Shown here in pieces: positions 17,169 through 25,312 of a stretch of 64,000 bases of DNA. Each line of letters begins with the position of its first letter. Position 1 is the first letter of the stretch. The stretch is taken from contig NZ_JAATJJ010000001.1 in NCBI RefSeq assembly GCF_011927795.1, positions 1,551,062 to 1,615,061 on the forward strand, in the 5' to 3' direction. Position numbers and translations under genes: made by a program. This DNA is from Saonia flava. Lineage in GTDB: Bacteria > Bacteroidota > Bacteroidia > Flavobacteriales > Flavobacteriaceae. The notes beneath the pieces were generated by a model. It made no database searches. It was not told the DNA's origin and worked only from the letters and a program-made list of their open reading frames with translations.

Positions 17169-18281
17169 TTAATTGGCAAACTCATCCTGTTTTACCTCGT
17201 TCCAAACCTTTATTTTATCTCCAGAATTTATCCCAGACTTTATCTCTACATGAATACCATCGCTTATACCAAGTTCTATATCCTTACGCTCAAATTGTTG
17301 TTCACCTTTTTCAATTTCCACAAAAGGCTTTTTGGTATCCTTATCAAATTGAACCAAAGCTTCTTTTACTGCTAAAACACTATCTGCCCTTGCCAAAATA
17401 ATGGATGCATTTGCACTTAGACCAGCTCTAATAAACACTGTATCTTGCTTTTTAAGCGTTCCTTTTATTTCAAATTGAATAGCTCCATTTTCTTCTTTCC
17501 CTTTTGGGGCAATATAATCCAATACAGCATCAAAAACTTTATTCTCTATGGCGCCTACCGTAATTTCCAAAGGAAGTTCTTCTTTTATTTTTCCAACTTC
17601 AGATTCATCTACCTTTCCTTCAAATATCATTTTATCCACATCTGCAATGGCCGCAATGGTAGTCCCTTCATTAAAATTGTTACTTTCGATTACTTGGTTC
17701 CCTACTTCCACAGGAACTTCCAAAACCATTCCACTTACAGTAGAACGTATTAGCGTATTGGCCGCATTGCCATATCCTCTTGTTGTGCCCGTTTTTACAA
17801 TATCATAATTTTTATTTGCCGCACCATAAGCCTGTCTTGCTTGGTCATAGCCAACTTGGGCACGCTCTAGGTCCACTTTGGAAATTACCCCTTTATCAAA
17901 AAGATTTTTTTGTCGTTCGTAATTACGTATCTGGTCATCCAAGGCGATTTTAGCCTCGTCAATGGCATTTTTGGCACTGTTCAATGCATTCAAATTTGGA
18001 ACCACCTTAATTTTTGCCAATAAGTCCCCAGATTTTATATAATCTCCACCTTCCACATAAATCTCTTCTATAACCCCAGAAATATTGGGTTTAATAAGCA
18101 CTTCCTCTAAAGGAAGAATACTCCCTGTTGCCATTGTTTTTTTAATGATTGTCTGCTTGGCAGGTTCCTCTGTTTCATAGACCACAGGGTCTTCAGAATT
18201 TTTTTGATATAAATAATACATAGACCCACCAAAGGCCAATACTATTATTAACAAAATGATAATGGTTACTCGTTTTTTCAT
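17169..18281 (-). CDS. MacA-like periplasmic adaptor (HlyD family), copy A
   Basis: 370 residues with one N-terminal anchor helix (VTIIILLIIVLAFGGSMYYLY), the lipoyl/barrel-sandwich halves (MATGSILPLEEVLIKPNISG, VSGMVLEVPVEVGNQVI), a helical hairpin (AKIALDDQIRNYERQKNLFDKGVISKVDLERAQVGYD; the 20-residue limit means only key parts should be read here) and a beta domain ending SGDKIKVWNEV. It parallels adaptor B over its whole length, including NNFNEGTTIAAIADVDKMIFEG versus NNFNDGTTIATIADMSKMIFEG. It sits 43 nt after permease A2 and completes the first cassette. Confidence 0.93.
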   Translation of the reverse strand: MKKRVTIIILLIIVLAFGGSMYYLYQKNSEDPVVYETEEPAKQTIIKKTMATGSILPLEEVLIKPNISGVIEEIYVEGGDYIKSGDLLAKIKVVPNLNALNSAKNAIDEAKIALDDQIRNYERQKNLFDKGVISKVDLERAQVGYDQARQAYGAANKNYDIVKTGTTRGYGNAANTLIRSTVSGMVLEVPVEVGNQVIESNNFNEGTTIAAIADVDKMIFEGKVDESEVGKIKEELPLEITVGAIENKVFDAVLDYIAPKGKEENGAIQFEIKGTLKKQDTVFIRAGLSANASIILARADSVLAVKEALVQFDKDTKKPFVEIEKGEQQFERKDIELGISDGIHVEIKSGINSGDKIKVWNEVKQDEFAN

Positions 18282-18324
18282 TTTTGATTGATTTATTATC
18301 TAACTATATTGATTGATTCTATTA

Positions 18325-19584
18325 TTAATCCGTTCTCAATGCATCTATGGGTCTCACTTTAATAGCGCTTTGCGCTGGGATGAACCCTGCCAAAAGGCCA
18401 GAAACTATTAATATGATAAGTGCGATTACCACTACGCCCAAACTCACACTAGGATTCATGAACATATCCACAGGTCCAACAGAATCCAATAAAGCGTTTA
18501 CCGCATAAATAAACAACGCCCCAAAAATGATTCCTGCCATACCGGATATAATGGTCAAAAAAATGGACTCCATTAAAATTTGCTTTTTAATGGACCATGG
18601 ATCTTCCCCAAGGGCCCGCCTAATCCCAATTTCCTTAGTTCTTTCCTTTATGACAATAAGCATTATATTACTAACACCTATAATACCCGATAGCAGCACC
18701 ATGATTCCCACTAAATACGCCACGGCCTTGAGAGCGCCAAAAAGACTTTCAACTCTATTATATTGTTCATACAAATCAAAATACCCAACTGCGCGTTGGT
18801 CTTCTGGATGAATTTTGTGTTTGGTCTTCATTACATTGATTATACTTTCTTTCAAAGCGGAGATTGAACTCCCATCATGAGCTGTAATGGCCATCCATCC
18901 CACATTGTTTCCTCGATTAAAAGCCTGTGAAAAAGCTGAAAAAGGAACATAAATTTCTTTTTGGCCTTCTTCACCATCCCCATTGTTGCTTTTCTTTTTA
19001 TAGGTGCCAACTACCAAAAAATTAACTCCTTGTATTTTTATATAGGTTCCTAGAACTTCTTCATCCTTATCGTACAAGTCATTTTTAACCCCATTCCCTA
19101 TTATGGCCACTTTCCGCTTTTCATTGATATCATTATAGTTTATGAAACGACCAGAAGTAACGGTCATTGGGTCCTGGTTTATAATTTCCGGATAATCTCC
19201 ATATACATTGTAAGCACCAGCGTTAAGGCCTCTTACCACATTATTTCCACCTCTAAAGCCGCCTAACTGATTTCGCGGGGAAACATATCGAAGGTTAGGC
19301 ACTTTATCCCTTATGGATTGTACATCTTCCGTCTTAAAATTAAATCTCCTGCCCATGGGCAAACCTTGGTACGCTTTTGTAGTACTGCGTGTCCACATAA
19401 ACATGGTATTGGTGGCTATATCCCCAAAATCTTGTTTTATGCCATTTTCCAAGCCTTTTCCTGCTGAAAGTAAAATGATAAGAATGGATATGCCCCAGAA
19501 CACACCAAAAGCAGTAAGTACCGTCCTAAACCAATTACTGGTAAGTACTTCTAAAATTTCTTTCCAACGATCTCGATTAAACAT
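18325..19584 (-). CDS. MacB-like ABC permease, copy A2
   Basis: A 419-residue permease without ATPase domain. First helix in SNWFRTVLTAFGVFWGISIL, MacB-PCD periplasmic region with GRRFNFKTEDVQSI, then the C-terminal helices and the coupling loop VIKERTKEIGIRRALGEDPW. It shares with B2 a run of features (DQRAVGYFDLYEQYN versus DERAIGSFDLSEVFN) that A1 and B1 lack, which supports an origin of A2/B2 as one orthologous pair and A1/B1 as the other. It starts 24 nt after A1. Confidence 0.93.
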   Translation of the reverse strand: MFNRDRWKEILEVLTSNWFRTVLTAFGVFWGISILIILLSAGKGLENGIKQDFGDIATNTMFMWTRSTTKAYQGLPMGRRFNFKTEDVQSIRDKVPNLRYVSPRNQLGGFRGGNNVVRGLNAGAYNVYGDYPEIINQDPMTVTSGRFINYNDINEKRKVAIIGNGVKNDLYDKDEEVLGTYIKIQGVNFLVVGTYKKKSNNGDGEEGQKEIYVPFSAFSQAFNRGNNVGWMAITAHDGSSISALKESIINVMKTKHKIHPEDQRAVGYFDLYEQYNRVESLFGALKAVAYLVGIMVLLSGIIGVSNIMLIVIKERTKEIGIRRALGEDPWSIKKQILMESIFLTIISGMAGIIFGALFIYAVNALLDSVGPVDMFMNPSVSLGVVVIALIILIVSGLLAGFIPAQSAIKVRPIDALRTD

Positions 19585-19608
19585 TCTTTACCTATTTAGT
19601 ATCTAGAA

Positions 19609-20853
19609 TTATTCGTCCCTTAAAGCATTAATTGTTTGAATCCTTGCAGCTCTCCATGCCGGAAAAAATCCTGCCACCGCTCCTGCCAAAATCAATACCA
19701 AAACTGTAGAAATGGCCACTTTAAAATTCACGGAAGGATTCAAGATATAATCCACTTCTATATTTGGACCTAAAATTTCCAAAATTCCCATGCTAAAAAT
19801 GAGTCCCGTAAAACCGGAAATTGCCGTTACAAAAACTGCCTCGTGTAAAATCATGCCCACAATGGACCATGGTTTGGCCCCCAAGGCTTTGCGAATACCT
19901 ATCTCCTTAGTACGTTCCTTTACCACAATCAACATAATATTGCTTACCCCAACAACCCCTGCAATTATGGTACATATACCAACAAACCAAAAGAACAATT
20001 TTATATTTCCTGTAAGACCATAATATCTCTTGGCCTCTTCCATGGCACTCCATACTTCCAATGCGCCTGTATCATCAGGAGCAATAGTAAGGGTTTGTTG
20101 AAGATGGCTTCTTAGTTCATTCTTAAATTTCGTGGCCTGGGCAACAGCTTCATCAAAATTCTCCATTGGCGGTAATGTATAGGACATATTATTTACCCTA
20201 TTACCACCATTAAAGACTTTTTGCGCTGTTGAAATGGGAATATAGATACGCTCTTCTTCCCTATCTTCATACTCACTATATACCCCTATTACCTTAAAAG
20301 GAATACCAGATATTTCTATAAACTCACCAACAGGTGTCTCAACTTTATTAAAAACATCTGTTCTAATTTTCCTGCCAACCACAGCTACTTTAGAAGTTCC
20401 TATTTCATCTTGATAATTAATAAAGCGGCCTTCCACCATTTTAGCGTTCTCAATAAACTGAAATTGGGAGGAAACGCCCTGAATACTATAAACAAGAGCT
20501 TCTTTACCATAATTAACAGTAATTCCACCTACAAAAATCCTAGCAGATTCATATTCAATGGCATCATTAAGCAAGACGTTCGAAGTTTCATAATTATCAT
20601 TGGTAAGTTGAATACGCCTACCTGGGTTAAGACCTTTGTATTCCTTTGAAGTTACTCCTGGCCAAACCCAAACACTAGTAGCTGCGTCCTGCTTAAACTC
20701 TTGCTCTATGCCATTTTGAAGCCCTTGTCCAAAACCTAGTAAAATAACTAAAATGAAAATTCCCGAAGCAACGGAAAGCCCGGTAAGAAAGGTTCGTAAT
20801 TTATTTTTACGAATGGTGTCAAAGATTTCCTGCCATCTTTCTATGTCGAACAT
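19609..20853 (-). CDS. MacB-like ABC permease, copy A1 (first gene of efflux locus)
   Basis: A 414-residue permease, the promoter-proximal gene of the eight-gene minus-strand run. First helix in KNKLRTFLTGLSVASGIFIL, periplasmic domain with PGRRIQLTNDNY, closing helices and VVKERTKEIGIRKALGAKPWS. A 12-bp perfect palindrome lies 32-43 nt before its ATG and could be an operator. As in the other copies, there is no fused ATPase; activity would depend on the single ATPase gene 2.5 kb downstream. Confidence 0.93.
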   Translation of the reverse strand: MFDIERWQEIFDTIRKNKLRTFLTGLSVASGIFILVILLGFGQGLQNGIEQEFKQDAATSVWVWPGVTSKEYKGLNPGRRIQLTNDNYETSNVLLNDAIEYESARIFVGGITVNYGKEALVYSIQGVSSQFQFIENAKMVEGRFINYQDEIGTSKVAVVGRKIRTDVFNKVETPVGEFIEISGIPFKVIGVYSEYEDREEERIYIPISTAQKVFNGGNRVNNMSYTLPPMENFDEAVAQATKFKNELRSHLQQTLTIAPDDTGALEVWSAMEEAKRYYGLTGNIKLFFWFVGICTIIAGVVGVSNIMLIVVKERTKEIGIRKALGAKPWSIVGMILHEAVFVTAISGFTGLIFSMGILEILGPNIEVDYILNPSVNFKVAISTVLVLILAGAVAGFFPAWRAARIQTINALRDE

Positions 20854-20884
20854 TGGTCAGTGTGGTGTTGATTGATTGATGAAA

Positions 20885-20896
20885 TGCACTAGTGCA
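20885..20896. promoter_or_regulatory. Perfect 12-bp palindrome upstream of efflux locus
   Basis: TGCACTAGTGCA is its own reverse complement. It lies 32-43 nt upstream of the ATG of the first permease in the 110-nt gap after the small CxxC protein gene. A dimeric repressor or activator could bind it; no regulator gene is adjacent. Confidence 0.4.
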
Positions 20897-20963
20897 CAGT
20901 AATAAGACTATAAGTAAGCCATATTGTTACAGTTAATGACACAAAAAAGTGTTAAAAAGAAAA

Positions 20964-21176
20964 TTAGGCCTTCATTTTCTTATAAATGAAGTAAAATAAA
21001 GTAGCAATTAAAACATATGGTATTGCCATTAAATAAACTATCCCATCATTGATTCCCTCAGCAGCAGAGGTGTTTTCTTCACTTTCCAATACAGCACGAC
21101 ACATGGCGCATTGTGCTTCTGTCACCTGGGGAAGCACGAGAAGAAAAATAATAAGTATGACTGCTTTTTTATTCAC
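20964..21176 (-). CDS. Small CxxC membrane protein in the oxidase assembly cluster
   Basis: I choose the GTG at 21176, 33 nt after the DUF420 stop, giving about 70 residues; longer versions of the frame would overlap the DUF420 gene and put an unlikely sequence before the signal. The protein starts VNKKAVILIIFLLVLPQVTEAQ (a signal peptide), then CAMCRAVLESEENTSAAEGI, then one membrane helix (VYLMAIPYVLIATLFYFIY) and a basic tail. The mature N-terminus would therefore carry a CxxC pair in the periplasm next to the membrane. Its place directly after ctaB, COX III/IV, SCO1 and DUF420 suggests a role in copper or disulfide handling for cytochrome oxidase, but no function is established that I know of. 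Confidence 0.72.
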   Translation of the reverse strand: MNKKAVILIIFLLVLPQVTEAQCAMCRAVLESEENTSAAEGINDGIVYLMAIPYVLIATLFYFIYKKMKA

Positions 21177-21208
21177 TTTACAAGTTCTAGACAAGCTAGA
21201 GGTTCCTT

Positions 21209-21742
21209 TTAATTTATATAATATGGTGATATCATTAAATACACCACAACGCCCGTAACAGCCACATAAAGCCAAATAGGGAATGTGATTTTTGCCAATT
21301 TCCTATGGGCCTCAAACTTTTTTAAATAAGCCCGGGCATATGTTTTTAACACCAATGGAATAATGGCTATAGATAATATAATATGGGATATCAATATGAA
21401 ATAATACACATACTTCATGGCTCCCACCCCTCCATATTCGGTAGAATCAGAAGTCATATGATACGCCACATACATTACTAAAAACATTAAAGAAAATACA
21501 ATGCATGCGGTCATTAATTTTTGGTGCAATTCTCTTTTGCCATTCTTTATTGCCCAAACAGCTACTAGTAATACAATAGCCGTAAGACCATTGATTGAAG
21601 CATAAATGGGCGGCAAAAAACTCAATGGTTCAACATTGGGGATTTTAACACCAAATAATATAGCAACGACCAAGGGTATTGCAATAGAAACTATGGTAAT
21701 AATTCTATTAAACTTTTTCTCTTTAGACAAATCTATATTCAT
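21209..21742 (-). CDS. DUF420 membrane protein
   Basis: 177 residues with five predicted membrane helices (IITIVSIAIPLVVAILFGV; SINGLTAIVLLVAVWAI; LMTACIVFSLMFLVMYVAYHM; YVYYFILISHIILSIAIIPLVL; IWLYVAVTGVVVYLMISPYY). Conserved His residues within or beside helices (ELHQKL, VAYHMTS, LISHIIL) fit the DUF420 family (CtaG-like neighbourhoods), which travels with cytochrome oxidase and SCO genes; its biochemical role is not settled. The ATG lies 1 nt after the SCO1 stop codon, so the genes are tightly coupled. Confidence 0.9.
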   Translation of the reverse strand: MNIDLSKEKKFNRIITIVSIAIPLVVAILFGVKIPNVEPLSFLPPIYASINGLTAIVLLVAVWAIKNGKRELHQKLMTACIVFSLMFLVMYVAYHMTSDSTEYGGVGAMKYVYYFILISHIILSIAIIPLVLKTYARAYLKKFEAHRKLAKITFPIWLYVAVTGVVVYLMISPYYIN

Positions 21743-21743
21743 A

Positions 21744-22472
21744 CTATTCTTGCAATAATTTTTTAATATCCTCTTTTAAAATGGATATTTGTTCCTTTTC
21801 ACCTTCATCATTCTGACCTTCCGTCTCAGAAATTGTTCCCCTATAATAAATAATAGGGTTTCCATAACTATCTACCCTAGAACGGATATATCCCTTTTTA
21901 TCTATCAAAGCAAACATACCGGAATGCTCAAAACCTCCTGGAACTTCCGGGTTTTCATCAGCAAATATATTGAAACCCTTATTGGCCAACTCATAAATTT
22001 TTTCTTGCTCCCCAGTTAGTAAATGCCAATCCAAGTCTGTAATATTGTATTTCTCAGCATACTCTTTTAAAACCCTTGGGGAATCATATCTCGGGTTTAT
22101 CGTAAATGAGACTATTCCAAAATCAGAATCAACCTTAAATTCGTTTTGGATTTCAACCAAATTCTTAGTCATCAAAGGGCATATAGTAGGACAGCTCGTA
22201 AAGAAAAATTCGGCCACATAAACTTTTCCTATATAATCTTTATCAGAAATCAACAGACTATCTTGATTTAATAATGCAAACTGCGGAACTCTTCTTTTTT
22301 TGCCATCAATAATTAAATAAGATAGTTCATCTGTAGTGTCCTTCAGATTTATACGGTCATTTTCCACAACACTTCCGTTCTGGATGCGGTCTATAATTTT
22401 TGGAATAAAAATGATTCCAAAAACCAAAATCACAAAAGAAACCCAAACATATGTATACTTACCCTTGTTCAT
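21744..22472 (-). CDS. SCO1/SenC copper chaperone for cytochrome oxidase
   Basis: A 242-residue membrane-anchored thioredoxin-fold protein. One N-terminal helix (YVWVSFVILVFGIIFIPKII) is followed by a periplasmic domain with the copper-binding CxxxC (FFFTSCPTICPLM, Cys94/Cys98) and the third ligand His183 (GFEHSG). SCO proteins insert or reduce the CuA centre of oxidase subunit II, which is encoded at 49000-50055 in this window. It lies between a Cys-less thioredoxin-like gene (3 nt upstream) and DUF420 (1 nt downstream). Confidence 0.95.
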   Translation of the reverse strand: MNKGKYTYVWVSFVILVFGIIFIPKIIDRIQNGSVVENDRINLKDTTDELSYLIIDGKKRRVPQFALLNQDSLLISDKDYIGKVYVAEFFFTSCPTICPLMTKNLVEIQNEFKVDSDFGIVSFTINPRYDSPRVLKEYAEKYNITDLDWHLLTGEQEKIYELANKGFNIFADENPEVPGGFEHSGMFALIDKKGYIRSRVDSYGNPIIYYRGTISETEGQNDEGEKEQISILKEDIKKLLQE

Positions 22473-22475
22473 TAG

Positions 22476-23102
22476 TTATCTATCTGCATTGTTCTTCTTT
22501 AACGCCAATCTATATTCTGCCAAAATGATTTTAACGTCGTCCTCCATTTTGTTGTTCAACTCTGCCACGGATGTTGTATTAAATCCATATTTAGTCCCCA
22601 CATCTTCATCCTTCTTTCTGCCTCTTAGGTTTTTGTCTTTATCTATTATAAATACATAGGAAGTACCTAAATGCTCATCTAAACTCACATCTGTCTTTAG
22701 GCTATTGAATATATTTTTGATTTGATCTTCATCACCAAACACAAACTTCCACTTTTCAATATCGACCAAACCACCCAGTTCGGATTTAAGTTCTTCCACC
22801 TTTTCCTCAGAACCCTTGGGGACAATCATCACAAATTGAAAATCATTGAACTGATAAAACGGTTTATATATTTTCTGATTCAAATTAAACGCGTTCCCTT
22901 TTTTGAGTTCTATGTTGTTTCCTAAAAAGCCTAAAACCGTTATTTTATTTTTAAAAGTGTTGCCATCATCAATAGTACTAATGTCTATTACATTTTCTGT
23001 TAATGTGGGAAGCTTTCCAAAATTATTTACACCTGATGCAAAAAAGAGGTAGGCCACAATGGGAAGAATAAAAAGCACTACTAAAACAAAGGTTTTCTTC
23101 AT
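22476..23102 (-). CDS. Membrane-anchored SCO-like protein without Cys pair
   Basis: About 208 residues from the ATG at 23102 (MKKTFVLVVLFILPIVAYLF); a frame extension to 23120 reaches back into the terminator and is rejected. One N-terminal helix is followed by a periplasmic region with a redoxin-like pattern: a strand (ITVLGFLGNN), the stretch QFVMIVPKGSEEKVEELKSEL, WKFVFGDEDQIKNIF and SYVFIIDKDKNLRGRKKDED. The CxxxC found in SCO1 is absent. It ends with a helical, basic tail. Its place 3 nt before SCO1 points to oxidase assembly, perhaps as a partner of SCO1; this is inferred from context. Confidence 0.7.
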   Translation of the reverse strand: MKKTFVLVVLFILPIVAYLFFASGVNNFGKLPTLTENVIDISTIDDGNTFKNKITVLGFLGNNIELKKGNAFNLNQKIYKPFYQFNDFQFVMIVPKGSEEKVEELKSELGGLVDIEKWKFVFGDEDQIKNIFNSLKTDVSLDEHLGTSYVFIIDKDKNLRGRKKDEDVGTKYGFNTTSVAELNNKMEDDVKIILAEYRLALKKNNADR

Positions 23103-23124
23103 AATAATAAGATTGTGCAAAAAT

Positions 23125-23154
23125 AAAAAAGACGGCCTAAAGACCGTCTTTTTT
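23125..23154 (-). terminator. Terminator between COX IV and the SCO cluster
   Basis: AAAAAAGACGG pairs with CCGTCTTTTTT around a CCTAAAGA loop. On the minus strand it follows the subunit IV stop by 17 nt and precedes the SCO-like gene by 23 nt, so it either separates two units or sets a lower level for the assembly genes. Confidence 0.8.
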
Positions 23155-23170
23155 ATTTGTTAATTCTGTA

Positions 23171-23554
23171 TTAGAAATTCCATTTAACAAACCCGTTCTT
23201 GAAGACTTCATAAATATAATCTGCTTCAACAAGCAAGATAAATACCAAATAAAGAACCAAGAAAATGGGTGTCCAAACAATGGCCCTTCTTAAAGCACTT
23301 TTTTCATCACGCAAGTGCATAAAATCCCATGCAATATAATACGCCTTAACCAATGTTAGAATAATGAAAATCCAATTGATGAGTTTCATTCCCAACACAT
23401 AAGTACCGGTAAGTGATTCTGGCTTTATAATTCCTAAAGCTACCTCTACCGTGGTGACAATTGTTAAAAAAATTAATACACCCCATATTTTGCTAACGTT
23501 TGACTTAAACTTTAGCAATCCTCTAAAAATCTCTAATTTATGTTCGTGTGCCAT
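23171..23554 (-). CDS. Cytochrome c oxidase subunit IV family protein
   Basis: 127 residues with three predicted membrane helices (IWGVLIFLTIVTTVEVALGII; LINWIFIILTLVKAYYIAWDFMHL; IVWTPIFLVLYLVFILLVEADYIY). The pattern, including the internal KAYYIAWDFMHLRDE, matches the small bacterial COX IV subunit that stabilises the heme-copper oxidase core. It lies 24 nt after the long COX III gene and is the last gene before a terminator. Confidence 0.9.
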   Translation of the reverse strand: MAHEHKLEIFRGLLKFKSNVSKIWGVLIFLTIVTTVEVALGIIKPESLTGTYVLGMKLINWIFIILTLVKAYYIAWDFMHLRDEKSALRRAIVWTPIFLVLYLVFILLVEADYIYEVFKNGFVKWNF

Positions 23555-23578
23555 TATATTATATTGCTATTTATCTTA

Positions 23579-24553
23579 TTAAACTAGGTAGAAGAACGTA
23601 AATACAAATACCCATACCAAATCTACAAAGTGCCAGTAAAGACCTACTTTCTCTACCATTTCATAGTGCCCTCTTCTTTCATAAGTGCCTAAAATCACAT
23701 TAAAGAAAATAATGACATTAATGACCACACCAGAAAAAACGTGGAATCCGTGAAAACCTGTTATAAAAAAGAAGAAGTCTGCAAACAATCTGCTGCCATA
23801 TTCATTATGAATAAGGTTAGCCCCTTCTACAACATATTTGGCATCCTTAAGCTTTGCCAAAGATTGCTCCCTGTTTAAAAGTGTCTTTTCCCCTTCTTCC
23901 GTAATAGTTTCTGTTCTAATAAGGATATTTGGATTTGCTTTAAAACCCTCCGCTACTTCATTTACCGTGTAGGATGGCAACGAACCTTCACTAAAAAACC
24001 AAATTCCATTTTTACTTTCGTGATTGGCTCTTTCTGAAGGAATAGTTTTGGCAAAATCCCTTAAACTAGCTCTTTCTCCGGTATCGGCCTTTACAAATTG
24101 TAAAATACGGCCTCCCTTGGTTTCTATTGCTCCATGATCACCCTTAATAAAAGTACCCCATTCCCAAGCTTGCGAACCTACGAATATTGCTCCCCCAATA
24201 ATTGTGGCGAACATATACCAAATTACCTTGTTCTTTTGCATTTTATGTCCGGCATCCACAGCCAAAACCATGGTTACAGAAGACATAATCAAAATAAAAG
24301 TCATGAAAGCCACATAGTACATTGGGTAATTTCCATGAAAGAAAGGAACGTGGGTAAAGACCTCATCCGCAATTGGCCAGGTTTCGATAAACTTAAATCT
24401 TGAAAAGCCATAAGACGCAATAAAACCAGAAAAAGTCAATGCATCAGAAACCAAGAAAAACCACATCATCAGTTTTCCATAACTTGCATTTAATGGTTTA
24501 TTTCCACCTCCCCAAACAGCTGCCTTTGTACCCGTAGTAACCGTAGAATCCAT
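23579..24553 (-). CDS. Cytochrome c oxidase subunit III with large soluble insert
   Basis: 324 residues. Membrane helices are recognisable at about 27-46, 80-100, 112-132, 255-290 and 303-323. The COX III hallmarks are WFFLVSDALTFSGF, SQAWEWGTFI, ITGFHGFHVFSG and the closing YWHFVDLVWVFVFTFFYLV. Between helices, about residues 137-250 form a hydrophilic segment (GRILQFVKADTGERASLRDF, TEEGEKTLLNREQSLAKLKD) not found in ordinary subunit III. Subunit III supports proton uptake and stability of the oxidase. A second, shorter COX III-type gene lies upstream. Confidence 0.92.
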   Translation of the reverse strand: MDSTVTTGTKAAVWGGGNKPLNASYGKLMMWFFLVSDALTFSGFIASYGFSRFKFIETWPIADEVFTHVPFFHGNYPMYYVAFMTFILIMSSVTMVLAVDAGHKMQKNKVIWYMFATIIGGAIFVGSQAWEWGTFIKGDHGAIETKGGRILQFVKADTGERASLRDFAKTIPSERANHESKNGIWFFSEGSLPSYTVNEVAEGFKANPNILIRTETITEEGEKTLLNREQSLAKLKDAKYVVEGANLIHNEYGSRLFADFFFFITGFHGFHVFSGVVINVIIFFNVILGTYERRGHYEMVEKVGLYWHFVDLVWVFVFTFFYLV

Positions 24554-24583
24554 ATATAACGTATCGTGTTAATTAAATTTCAG

Positions 24584-24591
24584 CAAATTTA
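24584..24591 (-). promoter_or_regulatory. Candidate -7 element before the long COX III gene
   Basis: TAAATTTG on the minus strand matches TAnnTTTG and lies 31 nt upstream of the ATG, in a 97-nt gap after the shorter COX III-type gene. A TTG exists but 24 nt away, longer than ideal. Confidence 0.3.
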
Positions 24592-24650
24592 CATTTTTTT
24601 CGTCTATTGAAAAGTCAAAAAGCCATCAAAACTAAACTTTAGAACCATTC

Positions 24651-25238
24651 TTATTTAACAAAATAGATAAACAATATTAAATACACCCATAGCAAATCCA
24701 AAAAGTGCCAAAAATTAGCCCCTAATTCCAACCCTAGCATATTTCCAGAAGAATATTTTGCTTTTACTTGATTATACAAAACCACTAATAAGGACAGCAA
24801 CCCAGCAACTACATGGACAATATGCACTGCAGCAATTAAAAAAATGTAAGATGATTTGATATTGCTTGTTGGCCCAGTAAAATAATACCCGTTTTCTACC
24901 ATTTGCGAAAACCCCTTAAATTGTAACACTATAAAAATTACACCCAATCCCAGAGTTACCAATAACCACGTAGTACACATTTTGACATTATCCCGTCTGG
25001 TAGCTTTCTTCGCCAAGATATAAGTAATACTGCTTATAATGAGAACAATGGTACTTGCCAAAAAAGAAGATGGAAGTTCCAAATCACTTATCCAATCCTC
25101 TCTGGTTCTACTTACTATATAGGCACTGGTCCACCCAGCAAATGCCATAATTAAACTTATTATCCCAAACCAGAGCATCATTTTTTTTGCTCTTGAGTTT
25201 TTCTCCATTTGGGTCCCCTCTGTTAAATCAACTCCCAT
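24651..25238 (-). CDS. Short COX III-type heme-copper oxidase subunit
   Basis: 195 residues with five predicted helices (MMLWFGIISLIMAFAGWTSA; LASTIVLIISSITYILA; TWLLVTLGLGVIFIVLQ; YIFLIAAVHIVHVVAGLLSLLVVL; FWHFLDLLWVYLILFIYFV). HIVHVVAGL and GANFWHFLDLLWVYL are classic subunit III signatures. It lacks the soluble insert of its neighbour. Two COX III-type genes in tandem are seen in other flavobacterial oxidase loci; whether both enter one complex is not known from sequence. It follows ctaB by about 75 nt. Confidence 0.9.
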   Translation of the reverse strand: MGVDLTEGTQMEKNSRAKKMMLWFGIISLIMAFAGWTSAYIVSRTREDWISDLELPSSFLASTIVLIISSITYILAKKATRRDNVKMCTTWLLVTLGLGVIFIVLQFKGFSQMVENGYYFTGPTSNIKSSYIFLIAAVHIVHVVAGLLSLLVVLYNQVKAKYSSGNMLGLELGANFWHFLDLLWVYLILFIYFVK

Positions 25239-25312
25239 AGTTAAGTTATTCTATAATTTTATTCTTAAGCTTCCTCTTTTAGCAGGAGAACCCATACTTA
25301 TATTTTATAAAT

